The notes beneath the pieces are model-generated. The model saw only the letters and a program-made list of their open reading frames with translations, ran no database searches and was not told where the DNA came from. A program made the translations under genes and the position numbers. Shown here in pieces: positions 38,350 to 45,175 of a stretch of 64,000 nucleotides of DNA (the first letter of the stretch is position 1; every line of letters begins with the position of its first letter). The stretch is from Anaerotignum sp. MSJ-24 (lineage in GTDB: Bacteria; Bacillota; Clostridia; Lachnospirales; Anaerotignaceae): contig NZ_JAHLPX010000005.1 in the NCBI RefSeq assembly GCF_018918145.1, positions 124,001 through 188,000 of the forward strand. Reading direction: 5' to 3'.

Positions 38350-39471
38350 TCATCGTGACAAAACAAGCGATAAATTTTTATCCTCTGAAAAATTTGACAG
38401 ACTGTAGCATATAATTACACTGTCTATATTGTTATCCGCAACATAATCCGCAACAGATAACTTGTAATATCTTGGATCCAGTAAATGTATTTCCGAAAAA
38501 TTCTGTGTCAGAAATGGAGCAAGAGAGTCGCTGTAAGAATCTCGGATAATTAAAAGCTTAGGTTTGTCGGTATTTTCTGTGTTTATAACTATCAACGGTT
38601 CGTTCTGACCTAAGAAATAGGTGTACTTATCCTTTATGTTGAGATTTTCGTCAAAATAAAGTTTTGAGTCCGACCAGTCCTTTCCGTTGAAGGATTTTAC
38701 GTTTACTCCGTTGTCGGAAACATAGGTATGTATTTCGTCACCTTTAAGCCAGAACAGAGGTACTTTGGAATATAGTGTTCCGTAAAAATCGCTGTTTACC
38801 GTTGTGTCGGACATTTCGGAAATATCTTTCGCCTCTAAATTCATTGTATCGGCTATCGTTCTGTAACCGTAGTAAGCACCGAGGCTTGTCCAATGGTGGT
38901 CGGTTTTGTAATAAATATATTCATTGCTGTGAGAACTGAGTGCATCATAAATATCTATACATTCAGCATCGGACATTTCGTACAGGCTTTGAATAATCGA
39001 TTTTTCATCTGATGACGGAAAGCTGTTTCTGTGTTCTTCGGTGCATATGTCATAGGCACTCGGTATAAGTGCAAAATATACAGGTACATTGGTTTTTTCG
39101 GCAAAGCTGTTTATTGCCGAAACGGTATTCTGCATATTCCCGATGCTTTCCTCGGACACAGGTGCACCCATGAGAGTTCCGTCTTTGCCGATAAATACGT
39201 TGTTTATTTCTCTCTGGCCAACGACATATTCGGAAAGAGTGTTGAGCTTTACAAAGAGGTTTCTTCCGGCAAACTGATCGTTTATATAGCTTTCGAAATC
39301 CTTTGCGAATTTGCCGCTTTTCAATGCCGATAATGAAAAATCGGGCTTTTGTGCCAAATATCGGTTTTCGGTTTCCGAAAAGCTTTTATCAGGCAATGCT
39401 ATTATGGCAAGCATGAATACCGCAATCCATGCGATGAATATTCCTGTTAATATTTTTGAGAATTTCTTCAT
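38350..39471 (-). CDS. DHHW-family (AlgJ/AlgX-like) envelope protein
   Basis: 373 residues with an N-terminal signal anchor (ILTGIFIAWIAVFMLAIIAL). The motif YKTDHHWTSLGAYYGY gives the family its name and resembles the catalytic Asp-His of AlgX/AlgJ SGNH-like acetyltransferases; a Ser in IRDSYSDSLAPF would be the nucleophile. Such proteins accept acyl groups exported by an MBOAT partner and place them on cell-wall or exopolysaccharide. The MBOAT gene lies directly upstream on the same strand, 17 bases apart, supporting a two-protein O-acetylation machine outside the membrane. Confidence 0.88.
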   Translation of the reverse strand: MKKFSKILTGIFIAWIAVFMLAIIALPDKSFSETENRYLAQKPDFSLSALKSGKFAKDFESYINDQFAGRNLFVKLNTLSEYVVGQREINNVFIGKDGTLMGAPVSEESIGNMQNTVSAINSFAEKTNVPVYFALIPSAYDICTEEHRNSFPSSDEKSIIQSLYEMSDAECIDIYDALSSHSNEYIYYKTDHHWTSLGAYYGYRTIADTMNLEAKDISEMSDTTVNSDFYGTLYSKVPLFWLKGDEIHTYVSDNGVNVKSFNGKDWSDSKLYFDENLNIKDKYTYFLGQNEPLIVINTENTDKPKLLIIRDSYSDSLAPFLTQNFSEIHLLDPRYYKLSVADYVADNNIDSVIICYSLSNFSEDKNLSLVLSR

Positions 39472-39488
39472 TTAGTTTTTCACCTGCC

Positions 39489-40880
39489 TCAAAATCTGAA
39501 ATACAAAAACGGATTATAACCGGAGCTTATTATGGATGCTGTGCATAATATCAGACCGAATAAGCATAAAATCAGAGTCAGTACATTGCGGCTCTTTTCC
39601 GGAATGCACAAGAAAGCGTTTTTAACTAAAGGTGATGATGCGATTATAAGTATCACAAACAACGGCATATAGCTCACAAGATAAAATATATCCGACTGCG
39701 AAGCCAATGCCGATACGCCTATTCCGAACATTGAGCCGATAAGCGTTAAGCCTTCCGACAATGAGTTGCAGGCGAATAATGCCCAGCCGAGCATTGCAAT
39801 GAGTATTGCATATATGTGCGGAAGTATTCTGCCTTTTTCAAGGTGTTTGAGCAAAAACAGCTTTTCGATTATGAGCCAGAAGGCATAGAATAATCCCCAT
39901 GCAATAAAGTTCCAGCTTGCACCGTGCCAAAGACCGGTTGCCGCCCAGACGATAAGTATGTTTATATACCAACGGAGTTTACCTTTTCGGTTGCCGCCGA
40001 GAGGAATATAAACATATTCACGAAACCATGTGGAAAGGGATATATGCCAGCGACGCCAGAATTCCGTTGCGGATTTGGATATGTACGGATAATCGAAATT
40101 CTCTTTAAACTCAAAGCCGAGCATTTTTCCCAAGCCGATTGCCATGTCCGAATATCCGGAAAAGTCGAAGTAAATCTGGAAGGTGAAAGCGGCAACGGCA
40201 AGCCATGCACCGAGAACGGACAGATTTCCGCTGTTATAAAGCGTATCCCAAAGAATACCGATACTGTTCGCAAGTAATACTTTTTTGCAAAGACCGACAA
40301 TAAAAACACATACGCCGTCGGAAAATTTGTCAACCGATGTATTTCTCGTTTCCATCTGCTCGGCAACATCACGATATTTAACGATCGGGCCGGCAATAAG
40401 CTGCGGAAACAGGCTGACATATGTACCGAAGGCAGTAAAGCTGTGCTGTGCCTTGCAGTCGTTTCTGTAAACGTCTATTACATAGGACATTTTCTGGAAG
40501 GTGTAGAAGGATATGCCTATGGGCATTACTATATTCATTTTTAAAGCTATGTTCAAAGAGAACAAAGCGTTTAATGTGTCACATATAAATGTAAGGTATT
40601 TAAAAAGTACAAGAAGGCCTATATTTATTATAATGGATATTATAAGCCATTTTTTGCCTTTTTCGCCTTTGTTGTGTGAGCGTTCAATCATTAATGCAAG
40701 AAAATAATCCACCGCAACCGATGCAAGCATAAGAAAAACATAAACGGGTTCGCCCCAGCCGTAGAAAACAAGATTTTCTATGAGAAGAACCAGATTACGC
40801 CATTTGAACGGAGTTATGTAATAAAGCATTAATGCAATGGGGAGATATATAAAAATAAATATTGTGGAGCTGAAAACCAT
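39489..40880 (-). CDS. MBOAT-family O-acyltransferase (AlgI/PatA-like)
   Basis: 463 residues with about ten to twelve hydrophobic segments. RRWHISLSTWFREYVYIPLGGNRKG and LWHGASWNFIAWGLFYAFW are the AlgI-type MBOAT signatures; His in LWHGAS is the active-site histidine. It should move acetyl or other acyl groups from cytoplasmic CoA across the membrane for the DHHW partner. The start ATG is 40880. A hairpin separates it from the upstream DUF4358 gene. Confidence 0.93.
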   Translation of the reverse strand: MVFSSTIFIFIYLPIALMLYYITPFKWRNLVLLIENLVFYGWGEPVYVFLMLASVAVDYFLALMIERSHNKGEKGKKWLIISIIINIGLLVLFKYLTFICDTLNALFSLNIALKMNIVMPIGISFYTFQKMSYVIDVYRNDCKAQHSFTAFGTYVSLFPQLIAGPIVKYRDVAEQMETRNTSVDKFSDGVCVFIVGLCKKVLLANSIGILWDTLYNSGNLSVLGAWLAVAAFTFQIYFDFSGYSDMAIGLGKMLGFEFKENFDYPYISKSATEFWRRWHISLSTWFREYVYIPLGGNRKGKLRWYINILIVWAATGLWHGASWNFIAWGLFYAFWLIIEKLFLLKHLEKGRILPHIYAILIAMLGWALFACNSLSEGLTLIGSMFGIGVSALASQSDIFYLVSYMPLFVILIIASSPLVKNAFLCIPEKSRNVLTLILCLFGLILCTASIISSGYNPFLYFRF

Positions 40881-40921
40881 AGAATATTCTCCTGTCTGCC
40901 GTTTTATTTTTGCTAAAAATT

Positions 40922-40950
40922 ATCCCAAACCGAAAGGCTCGGTTCGGGAT
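40922..40950 (-). terminator. Hairpin between DUF4358 and MBOAT genes
   Basis: ATCCCAAACCG (40922-40932) and CGGTTCGGGAT (40940-40950) form a stem with one wobble, followed on the minus strand by AATTTTTAGC. Probably a partial terminator inside the cluster. Confidence 0.6.
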
Positions 40951-40983
40951 ATTATTATAACAGATATTTATTCGGTTAAAAAG

Positions 40984-41472
40984 TTATTTACCTATTGCTT
41001 CTTTAAAAATTTCAGTCATTGCAGCGGAATCATCGGAAACAAACATAGCAACATAGTTTCCTTCGGAATATACACTGCAGGCATTAATTTTTTCGTATTC
41101 ATCGGGAAGATAATCACGCATTTCATTGAGTTTTGCTTCGTATCTGTTATCTACCTTTTCTTTTAAATCTGCCGCCGCATTGCTGTCGGTTGCTTCAAGC
41201 ATAATGATTTCGTCGCTTGATGTGCTCACCATTGTTATGGAACCGGCATACTGCTTTACCTCATCCATATCTATTCCGTAAAGAGAGGTAAGCTCACTTT
41301 CGGAGATTTCGCTCATGTCGCCGGGAAGAGTTACGGTTTCGGTTATTTTTGTATATACGTCGTTAAGATCAACGTCCTTTGCTGATGTTTCATTGCTTGA
41401 TGATGAAGAGCAGCCTGCTGCAATTAATGTAAAGCAGGTGATAATTCCTGCGAGTAATATTCTTTTTTTCAT
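40984..41472 (-). CDS. DUF4358 lipoprotein
   Basis: 162 residues from ATG 41472. Lipobox IAAGC (Cys21) then a Ser-rich linker and the DUF4358 body (LPGDMSEISESELTSLYGID, TDSNAAADLKEKVDNRYEAKL). The family is a small extracytoplasmic lipoprotein of unknown function found next to MBOAT and SGNH genes in Clostridia. It is three bases after the SGNH lipoprotein gene, so the two are cotranscribed. A helper role in polysaccharide modification is inferred from context. Confidence 0.85.
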   Translation of the reverse strand: MKKRILLAGIITCFTLIAAGCSSSSSNETSAKDVDLNDVYTKITETVTLPGDMSEISESELTSLYGIDMDEVKQYAGSITMVSTSSDEIIMLEATDSNAAADLKEKVDNRYEAKLNEMRDYLPDEYEKINACSVYSEGNYVAMFVSDDSAAMTEIFKEAIGK

Positions 41473-41475
41473 GAT

Positions 41476-42942
41476 TTATTCCTCCTGTTTTGTATGTGTA
41501 AGTAAAAAGTCTATCCATTTCTGGCATGCGTCGTTTGTAAAATGCAGTCCCATTGTGTCGGCGTCATAGCAATAAGAGTCCGGAAGATTTCCGTTTTCAT
41601 CTCTCATAGCATATGCGACGTCAACAAAGTTATAACCGTTTTCTTCACAGAATTTTGCAAGAGCAAGGTCAAAGGTGAATATCTCCTTATTGGTAGGTAT
41701 TTTTGTTCTGCTTGCTATGCAGGGAGTTATGGACTGGATATATATTTCAACATTAGGCGACTGTTCCTTTATTAATGATATTAACGTCTGATAGTTTTCC
41801 AGATAGCGGTCAAGGCTGTATGACGGAATATCGTTTATTCCAAGCATTATGTAAACCTTGTCAACATCCATTTTTGCTATTGCGTCCTGTATGAGCATAT
41901 GCTCGCCGTTGTAATATGGGTGCTTTGATTCGTCGGTAAGCTCCCATAAGGCGTTTCCGGCACTCAAGCCCTGTGTTGTAAGAAACTGAGCGTTGCCCAT
42001 AAACGAGCCGTTTATTTTGCGCATATATTCAGCGTACATTCTCAGCTTTACAGATATTGAATCGCCGACAAAGACGGTATTGTTGAAATAATCCTCTGTC
42101 TTTGCTTCGCTTTCCTGTATGCCGAAGGGCTTGTCGGTTACATACTTTTCATAGCTGTTTATATCAAAGCGTTTGTCGTTCTCATCAATTTTGATTACTT
42201 CCGTACTGCTTTGGCTGTCTTTTAAATCTGCAACAGAAACAGCAGAAAAGCCTTTTTCGGAAAGAGCCTCAGCCATAAAGCCGACTGTATTTATAAGGCT
42301 GTCTGCGGCAGAGTCCTTATTTTCGTTGACAATATCAAAGGAAATTACAGAGCCTTTTGTAGTTCTGTGCAGAAGCATTACGGCATCTTCCTTAGATGAA
42401 AGACCGTCGGCCTTTATTGTGCACACAGGAGAAACGGCTCCGTCTATACCGCTCAATGCGGCGGCCTTAAGCAATTCCTCGGAATATTCTCCGTCGTCTG
42501 ACATTATGTATTTAGGCTCGTAATTCAGTGAAGAAAAAGACTGCTTTACGTTATATATTTCTTCAACGGCTTTTTTGACATCGATACTTTTTAGCATAAT
42601 GCCAATATCAAATCCGGAATTTACTATTTCCGCAATATCTTCCGAACGCTTTTCGGTGTCTGAGCTGTCGGTGAAGAATAAAGCTGAAATTCCTCCGTCC
42701 GAAAGCATCTGTATAACCTGTGGCAATAGGTCTTTGTCCGGTAGGCCGTTGAACAGAATTGATATTTTTTTGTCCGCTACCGTATAGCTGCTGCAAATTT
42801 CGGCAGAGCTTTCGGCTGTTTCGAGTTCGGACATTACCGCTGCTACGGCATCTTCACCGGAATCCTTTTTTGAAGAACAGCCGGTAAAGGCAAGTATTGC
42901 GGCCGAAATTATAATAAAACGTCTGTATGACCGTATATTCAT
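41476..42942 (-). CDS. Lipoprotein with degenerate polysaccharide-deacetylase-like and SGNH hydrolase domains
   Basis: 488 residues, lipobox AFTGC (Cys22). Residues about 55-250 read like a NodB-type deacetylase barrel (ISILFNGLPDKDLLPQVIQM, GFDIGIMLKS) but lack the DD/HxxxH metal motif, so catalysis there is doubtful. Residues about 285-488 are an SGNH/GDSL esterase: VFVGDSISVKL with the nucleophile Ser, MLGINDIP, and D..GLHFTNDA with the Asp-His pair. It probably removes or transfers O-acyl groups on envelope glycans. First gene of the cluster DUF4358-MBOAT-DHHW. Confidence 0.8.
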   Translation of the reverse strand: MNIRSYRRFIIISAAILAFTGCSSKKDSGEDAVAAVMSELETAESSAEICSSYTVADKKISILFNGLPDKDLLPQVIQMLSDGGISALFFTDSSDTEKRSEDIAEIVNSGFDIGIMLKSIDVKKAVEEIYNVKQSFSSLNYEPKYIMSDDGEYSEELLKAAALSGIDGAVSPVCTIKADGLSSKEDAVMLLHRTTKGSVISFDIVNENKDSAADSLINTVGFMAEALSEKGFSAVSVADLKDSQSSTEVIKIDENDKRFDINSYEKYVTDKPFGIQESEAKTEDYFNNTVFVGDSISVKLRMYAEYMRKINGSFMGNAQFLTTQGLSAGNALWELTDESKHPYYNGEHMLIQDAIAKMDVDKVYIMLGINDIPSYSLDRYLENYQTLISLIKEQSPNVEIYIQSITPCIASRTKIPTNKEIFTFDLALAKFCEENGYNFVDVAYAMRDENGNLPDSYCYDADTMGLHFTNDACQKWIDFLLTHTKQEE

Positions 42943-43017
42943 GTTGTTAATACCTCATTATTATTTATACTATACCATAAAAGAAAGTAAAATTTTTAAT
43001 ATTAATAAAATCGACAG

Positions 43018-43262
43018 AATTATGTAAATTATTCCTAAATATTTGGAATTAAGTTTTTAGCGGAAAGGTTCGGAAAACGAAGGGTTTTCCGAGTGGAATC
43101 CGCAGGCGGAAATCGCACTTTTCGCCGAGGAGAACGGAGAGTTTCGAGGATTTTTGGTTTTTAAAATCCGATGGAATGAACCGTTCATGCTCTAATTTAA
43201 ACAAGTCGAAAACCTGTTTTCGACTTATGACATCGTAAAACGATGTCATAAATTATGTAAAT
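43018..43262. repeat. Hairpin repeat element, copy B, with 12-bp direct repeats
   Basis: AATTATGTAAAT occurs at 43018-43029 and again at 43251-43262, flanking the element like a target duplication. Inside are stems at 43071-43091 (CGGAAAAC/GTTTTCCG), 43203-43226 (AAGTCGAAAAC/GTTTTCGACTT) and 43227-43249 (ATGACATCG/CGATGTCAT). The segment 43168-43211 matches copy A at 36 of 44 positions, and flanking GTTTC.AGG is shared too. Confidence 0.6.
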
Positions 43263-43431
43263 ATTATTTACGTAATCGTATTATATCAGCATTGCTTGAA
43301 TAATCAATATATAATCAGCATAAACCGACAAATTTATTATAGCAGTTGAAAATAAAAATTTACATAGATTATTTATGTATACAAGCTAAAAATTATTTCC
43401 ATTTGTTTAAAGAATATTTGTTTAAGATTTA

Positions 43432-43541
43432 TTGACAAGTCAATAAAGTAATGCTAAAATTCGTTAGGTAAAGCTAATAGACGGTTTTTATTTTTTTTGA
43501 TTTAAAGTTAGATTGAACTAACTAAGTTAGTAAAAACTAAC
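43432..43541 (+). promoter_or_regulatory. Promoter of the AraC gene with three GTTAG-N6-CTAAY operators
   Basis: TTGACA (43432-43437), 17 bases, TAAAAT (43455-43460). Operator 1 (GTTAG-GTAAAG-CTAAT, 43463-43478) starts two bases after the -10. Operators 2 (43507-43522) and 3 (43526-43541), both ending CTAAC, lie in the leader before the ribosome-binding site GGAGG. Autoregulation by the AraC protein or control by a DtxR-like repressor is likely. Confidence 0.75.
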
Positions 43542-43581
43542 AAAATTTGGATTAAATTCGGCAGGAGGTGCGTTTAACAGG

Positions 43582-44514
43582 ATGTGTGCAATGGAAAGAT
43601 ATGAGCTTTATAATTACAATAAGGACGTATTCAACAGACAGCTGGAACATAAATTATGCTATAACGTCCTTCCGGGTACTGAAATAATTGTAAATGAGGC
43701 TGAAAAAAATCATTCCTATAAATTTAAAAGCAAAGGAAGAGGATATTTTGAAATATATCACTGCATGAAGGGCAGGCTTGAATACACAAGAAACGACGGA
43801 AAGTGCGTGTGCATAGAAGCAGGAGATATAATGCTTATGTATTCCGATTATAAAAGGTATATAAGCGTTCCCGAAGGTGACGGATATTACGGAATATCGG
43901 TTGAAATAGAGATAGGTACAGCGGAAAAGGCTGTATATGATGTTACATCTTCAATATTCGGGTATCCGATAAGTGTAAAACAGCTTGCCGAAAGACTGTG
44001 CCAGACAGAGTGTATGGTTATCCGTTCACATGAAGCTTCCGGATATATATTCTATGATTTATATAATGTAAGGGAAGCTGCTGTTGAAGGATATTGCAGA
44101 CTTAAGGTTCTTGAGTTATTGCTTTTCCTTGACGGATACAGTGGAAATGAGTTTGTTTCGGATAAGATGTATTTCTATAAGGATCAGGTTGAAATTGTCA
44201 GAAAGGCAAAGAAGTATCTTATAGATAATCTTGACAGGCATATAACGCTGGAAGAGCTTGCGAAAAAGTTTTATATTTCACAGACGGCACTCAAGAGTAT
44301 ATTTAAAAATATATATGGTGCACCGGTTGATTCCTATATGAGAGAATACAGAATGAATACAGCCGAATATCTTTTAAAAACTACGGAACTGAGTGTGTCC
44401 GAAATAGCCGCAAAGGTCGGTTACGAAAGCCCGAGCAGATTTTCGGCAGTGTACAAAAAGTACAAAAATCAATCTCCGAGCGGAGTTCGTAAAATTGCGG
44501 TTAGCATAAGCTAA
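43582..44514 (+). CDS. AraC-family transcriptional regulator
   Basis: 310 residues, ATG 43582 (a second ATG at 43591 is also possible) after AGGAGG. The N-terminal 150 residues form a cupin-like sensor (YFEIYHCMKGRLEYTRNDGK). The C-terminal double helix-turn-helix is complete: ITLEELAKKFYISQTALKSIFK and VSEIAAKVGYESPSRFSAVYKKY. This C-terminal style is shared with PchR/YbtA-like regulators of iron acquisition. Its stop codon lies inside an operator palindrome and the next genes are metal-related, so it probably controls them. Effector unknown. Confidence 0.9.
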   Translation: MCAMERYELYNYNKDVFNRQLEHKLCYNVLPGTEIIVNEAEKNHSYKFKSKGRGYFEIYHCMKGRLEYTRNDGKCVCIEAGDIMLMYSDYKRYISVPEGDGYYGISVEIEIGTAEKAVYDVTSSIFGYPISVKQLAERLCQTECMVIRSHEASGYIFYDLYNVREAAVEGYCRLKVLELLLFLDGYSGNEFVSDKMYFYKDQVEIVRKAKKYLIDNLDRHITLEELAKKFYISQTALKSIFKNIYGAPVDSYMREYRMNTAEYLLKTTELSVSEIAAKVGYESPSRFSAVYKKYKNQSPSGVRKIAVSIS

Positions 44515-44576
44515 TAAATTTGTATAAAAATACAATAGAATTTCAGCGAAAAAGTAGTAGGTTAGCATAAACTAAT
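44500..44576 (+). promoter_or_regulatory. Two GTTAG-N6-CTAAT operators upstream of the DUF6110/ATPase genes
   Basis: GTTAG-CATAAG-CTAAT at 44500-44515 overlaps the AraC stop codon, and GTTAG-CATAAA-CTAAT at 44561-44576 follows 61 bases later. An additional inverted repeat TTTGACT/AGTCAAA (44631-44653) lies in the same leader. I could not place a convincing -35/-10 pair for this transcript. Confidence 0.65.
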
Positions 44577-44796
44577 AAAAATCAAGAGTTTTTATGTCGA
44601 AATTAGAATAAAAAACGAAAATAAATATTTTTTGACTTTTGGGGATAGTCAAACGGAAAAAAATTGTGTATTATATGGGTGTAAATTTTTAAAACCAATT
44701 TAAAGGTGATTTAACAATAAAACATAAATTTAAAATAATATGGACATAAAACAGCGAATCACCAATATACACAATTATGCTAAGGAGGAAAAAACT

Positions 44797-45096
44797 ATGA
44801 TTAAAAACTGGAAAAAACCTACTATCTTTATCAGCGGTATTCTTATGGGAACTGCCGGAATTAAAATACTTACAAGCAAAGATGCAAAGAACGTATATGC
44901 ACATACAACTGCTGCTGTTCTTCGTGCCAAAGAATGTGTTATGAGCGTTGTAACAAAGGTTCAGGAAAATGCAGGCGATATTCTTGCTCAGGCTAAGGAT
45001 ATTAACGAAACAAAATATGTTGATGAGGTAATCGACGACGAAGAAACAGAAGAAGCTGAAGCTGAAACAGAAGAAACAGCTGAAGAAGAAAAGTAA
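44797..45096 (+). CDS. DUF6110-type small membrane-associated protein (FezA-like candidate)
   Basis: 99 residues from ATG 44797 behind TAAGGAGG; an ATG at 44740 has no site. After a basic start (MIKNWKKPT) there is one hydrophobic, glycine-containing segment (IFISGILMGTAGIKIL), an amphipathic helix that would carry the rest of the protein along a membrane surface, and a strongly acidic Glu-rich tail. I recall this as DUF6110, encoded beside P1B ATPases. Ferrosome clusters also have a small membrane protein next to the ATPase, so a FezA-like role is plausible but inferred. Confidence 0.65.
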   Translation: MIKNWKKPTIFISGILMGTAGIKILTSKDAKNVYAHTTAAVLRAKECVMSVVTKVQENAGDILAQAKDINETKYVDEVIDDEETEEAEAETEETAEEEK

Positions 45097-45116
45097 TTTA
45101 AAAAACAGAATAATAT

Positions 45117-45155
45117 AAGAGTCGTGTACCTCAGGGTGGGCGGCTCTTTTTTTCA
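45117..45155 (+). terminator. Leaky terminator between DUF6110 and ATPase genes
   Basis: AAGAGTCG (45117-45124) pairs with CGGCTCTT (45141-45148), one wobble, then T-run. It sits inside the presumed operon and could lower ATPase expression relative to the small protein. Confidence 0.55.
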
Positions 45156-45175
45156 GAAAGAAGGACTGATTACCA

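Larger units (their letters stand above)
42943..43581. other. Long non-coding region upstream of the AraC gene
   Basis: No gene is credible in these 639 bases. It contains repeat copy B (43018-43262), an AT-rich spacer, the AraC promoter and three operator palindromes, all listed separately. Confidence 0.6.

Noticed and set aside
43049-43249. Minus-strand 66-residue frame inside repeat copy B, partly matching (FDLFK..HE..IPS) the same strand of copy A
   Set aside because: In copy A the frame has a stop, so the similarity reflects DNA-level conservation of the repeat, not a protein.
43463-44576. Fur box as explanation for the palindromes
   Set aside because: The half-site GTTAG does not fit the GATAAT-type Fur consensus; DtxR-like or AraC-related binding fits better.
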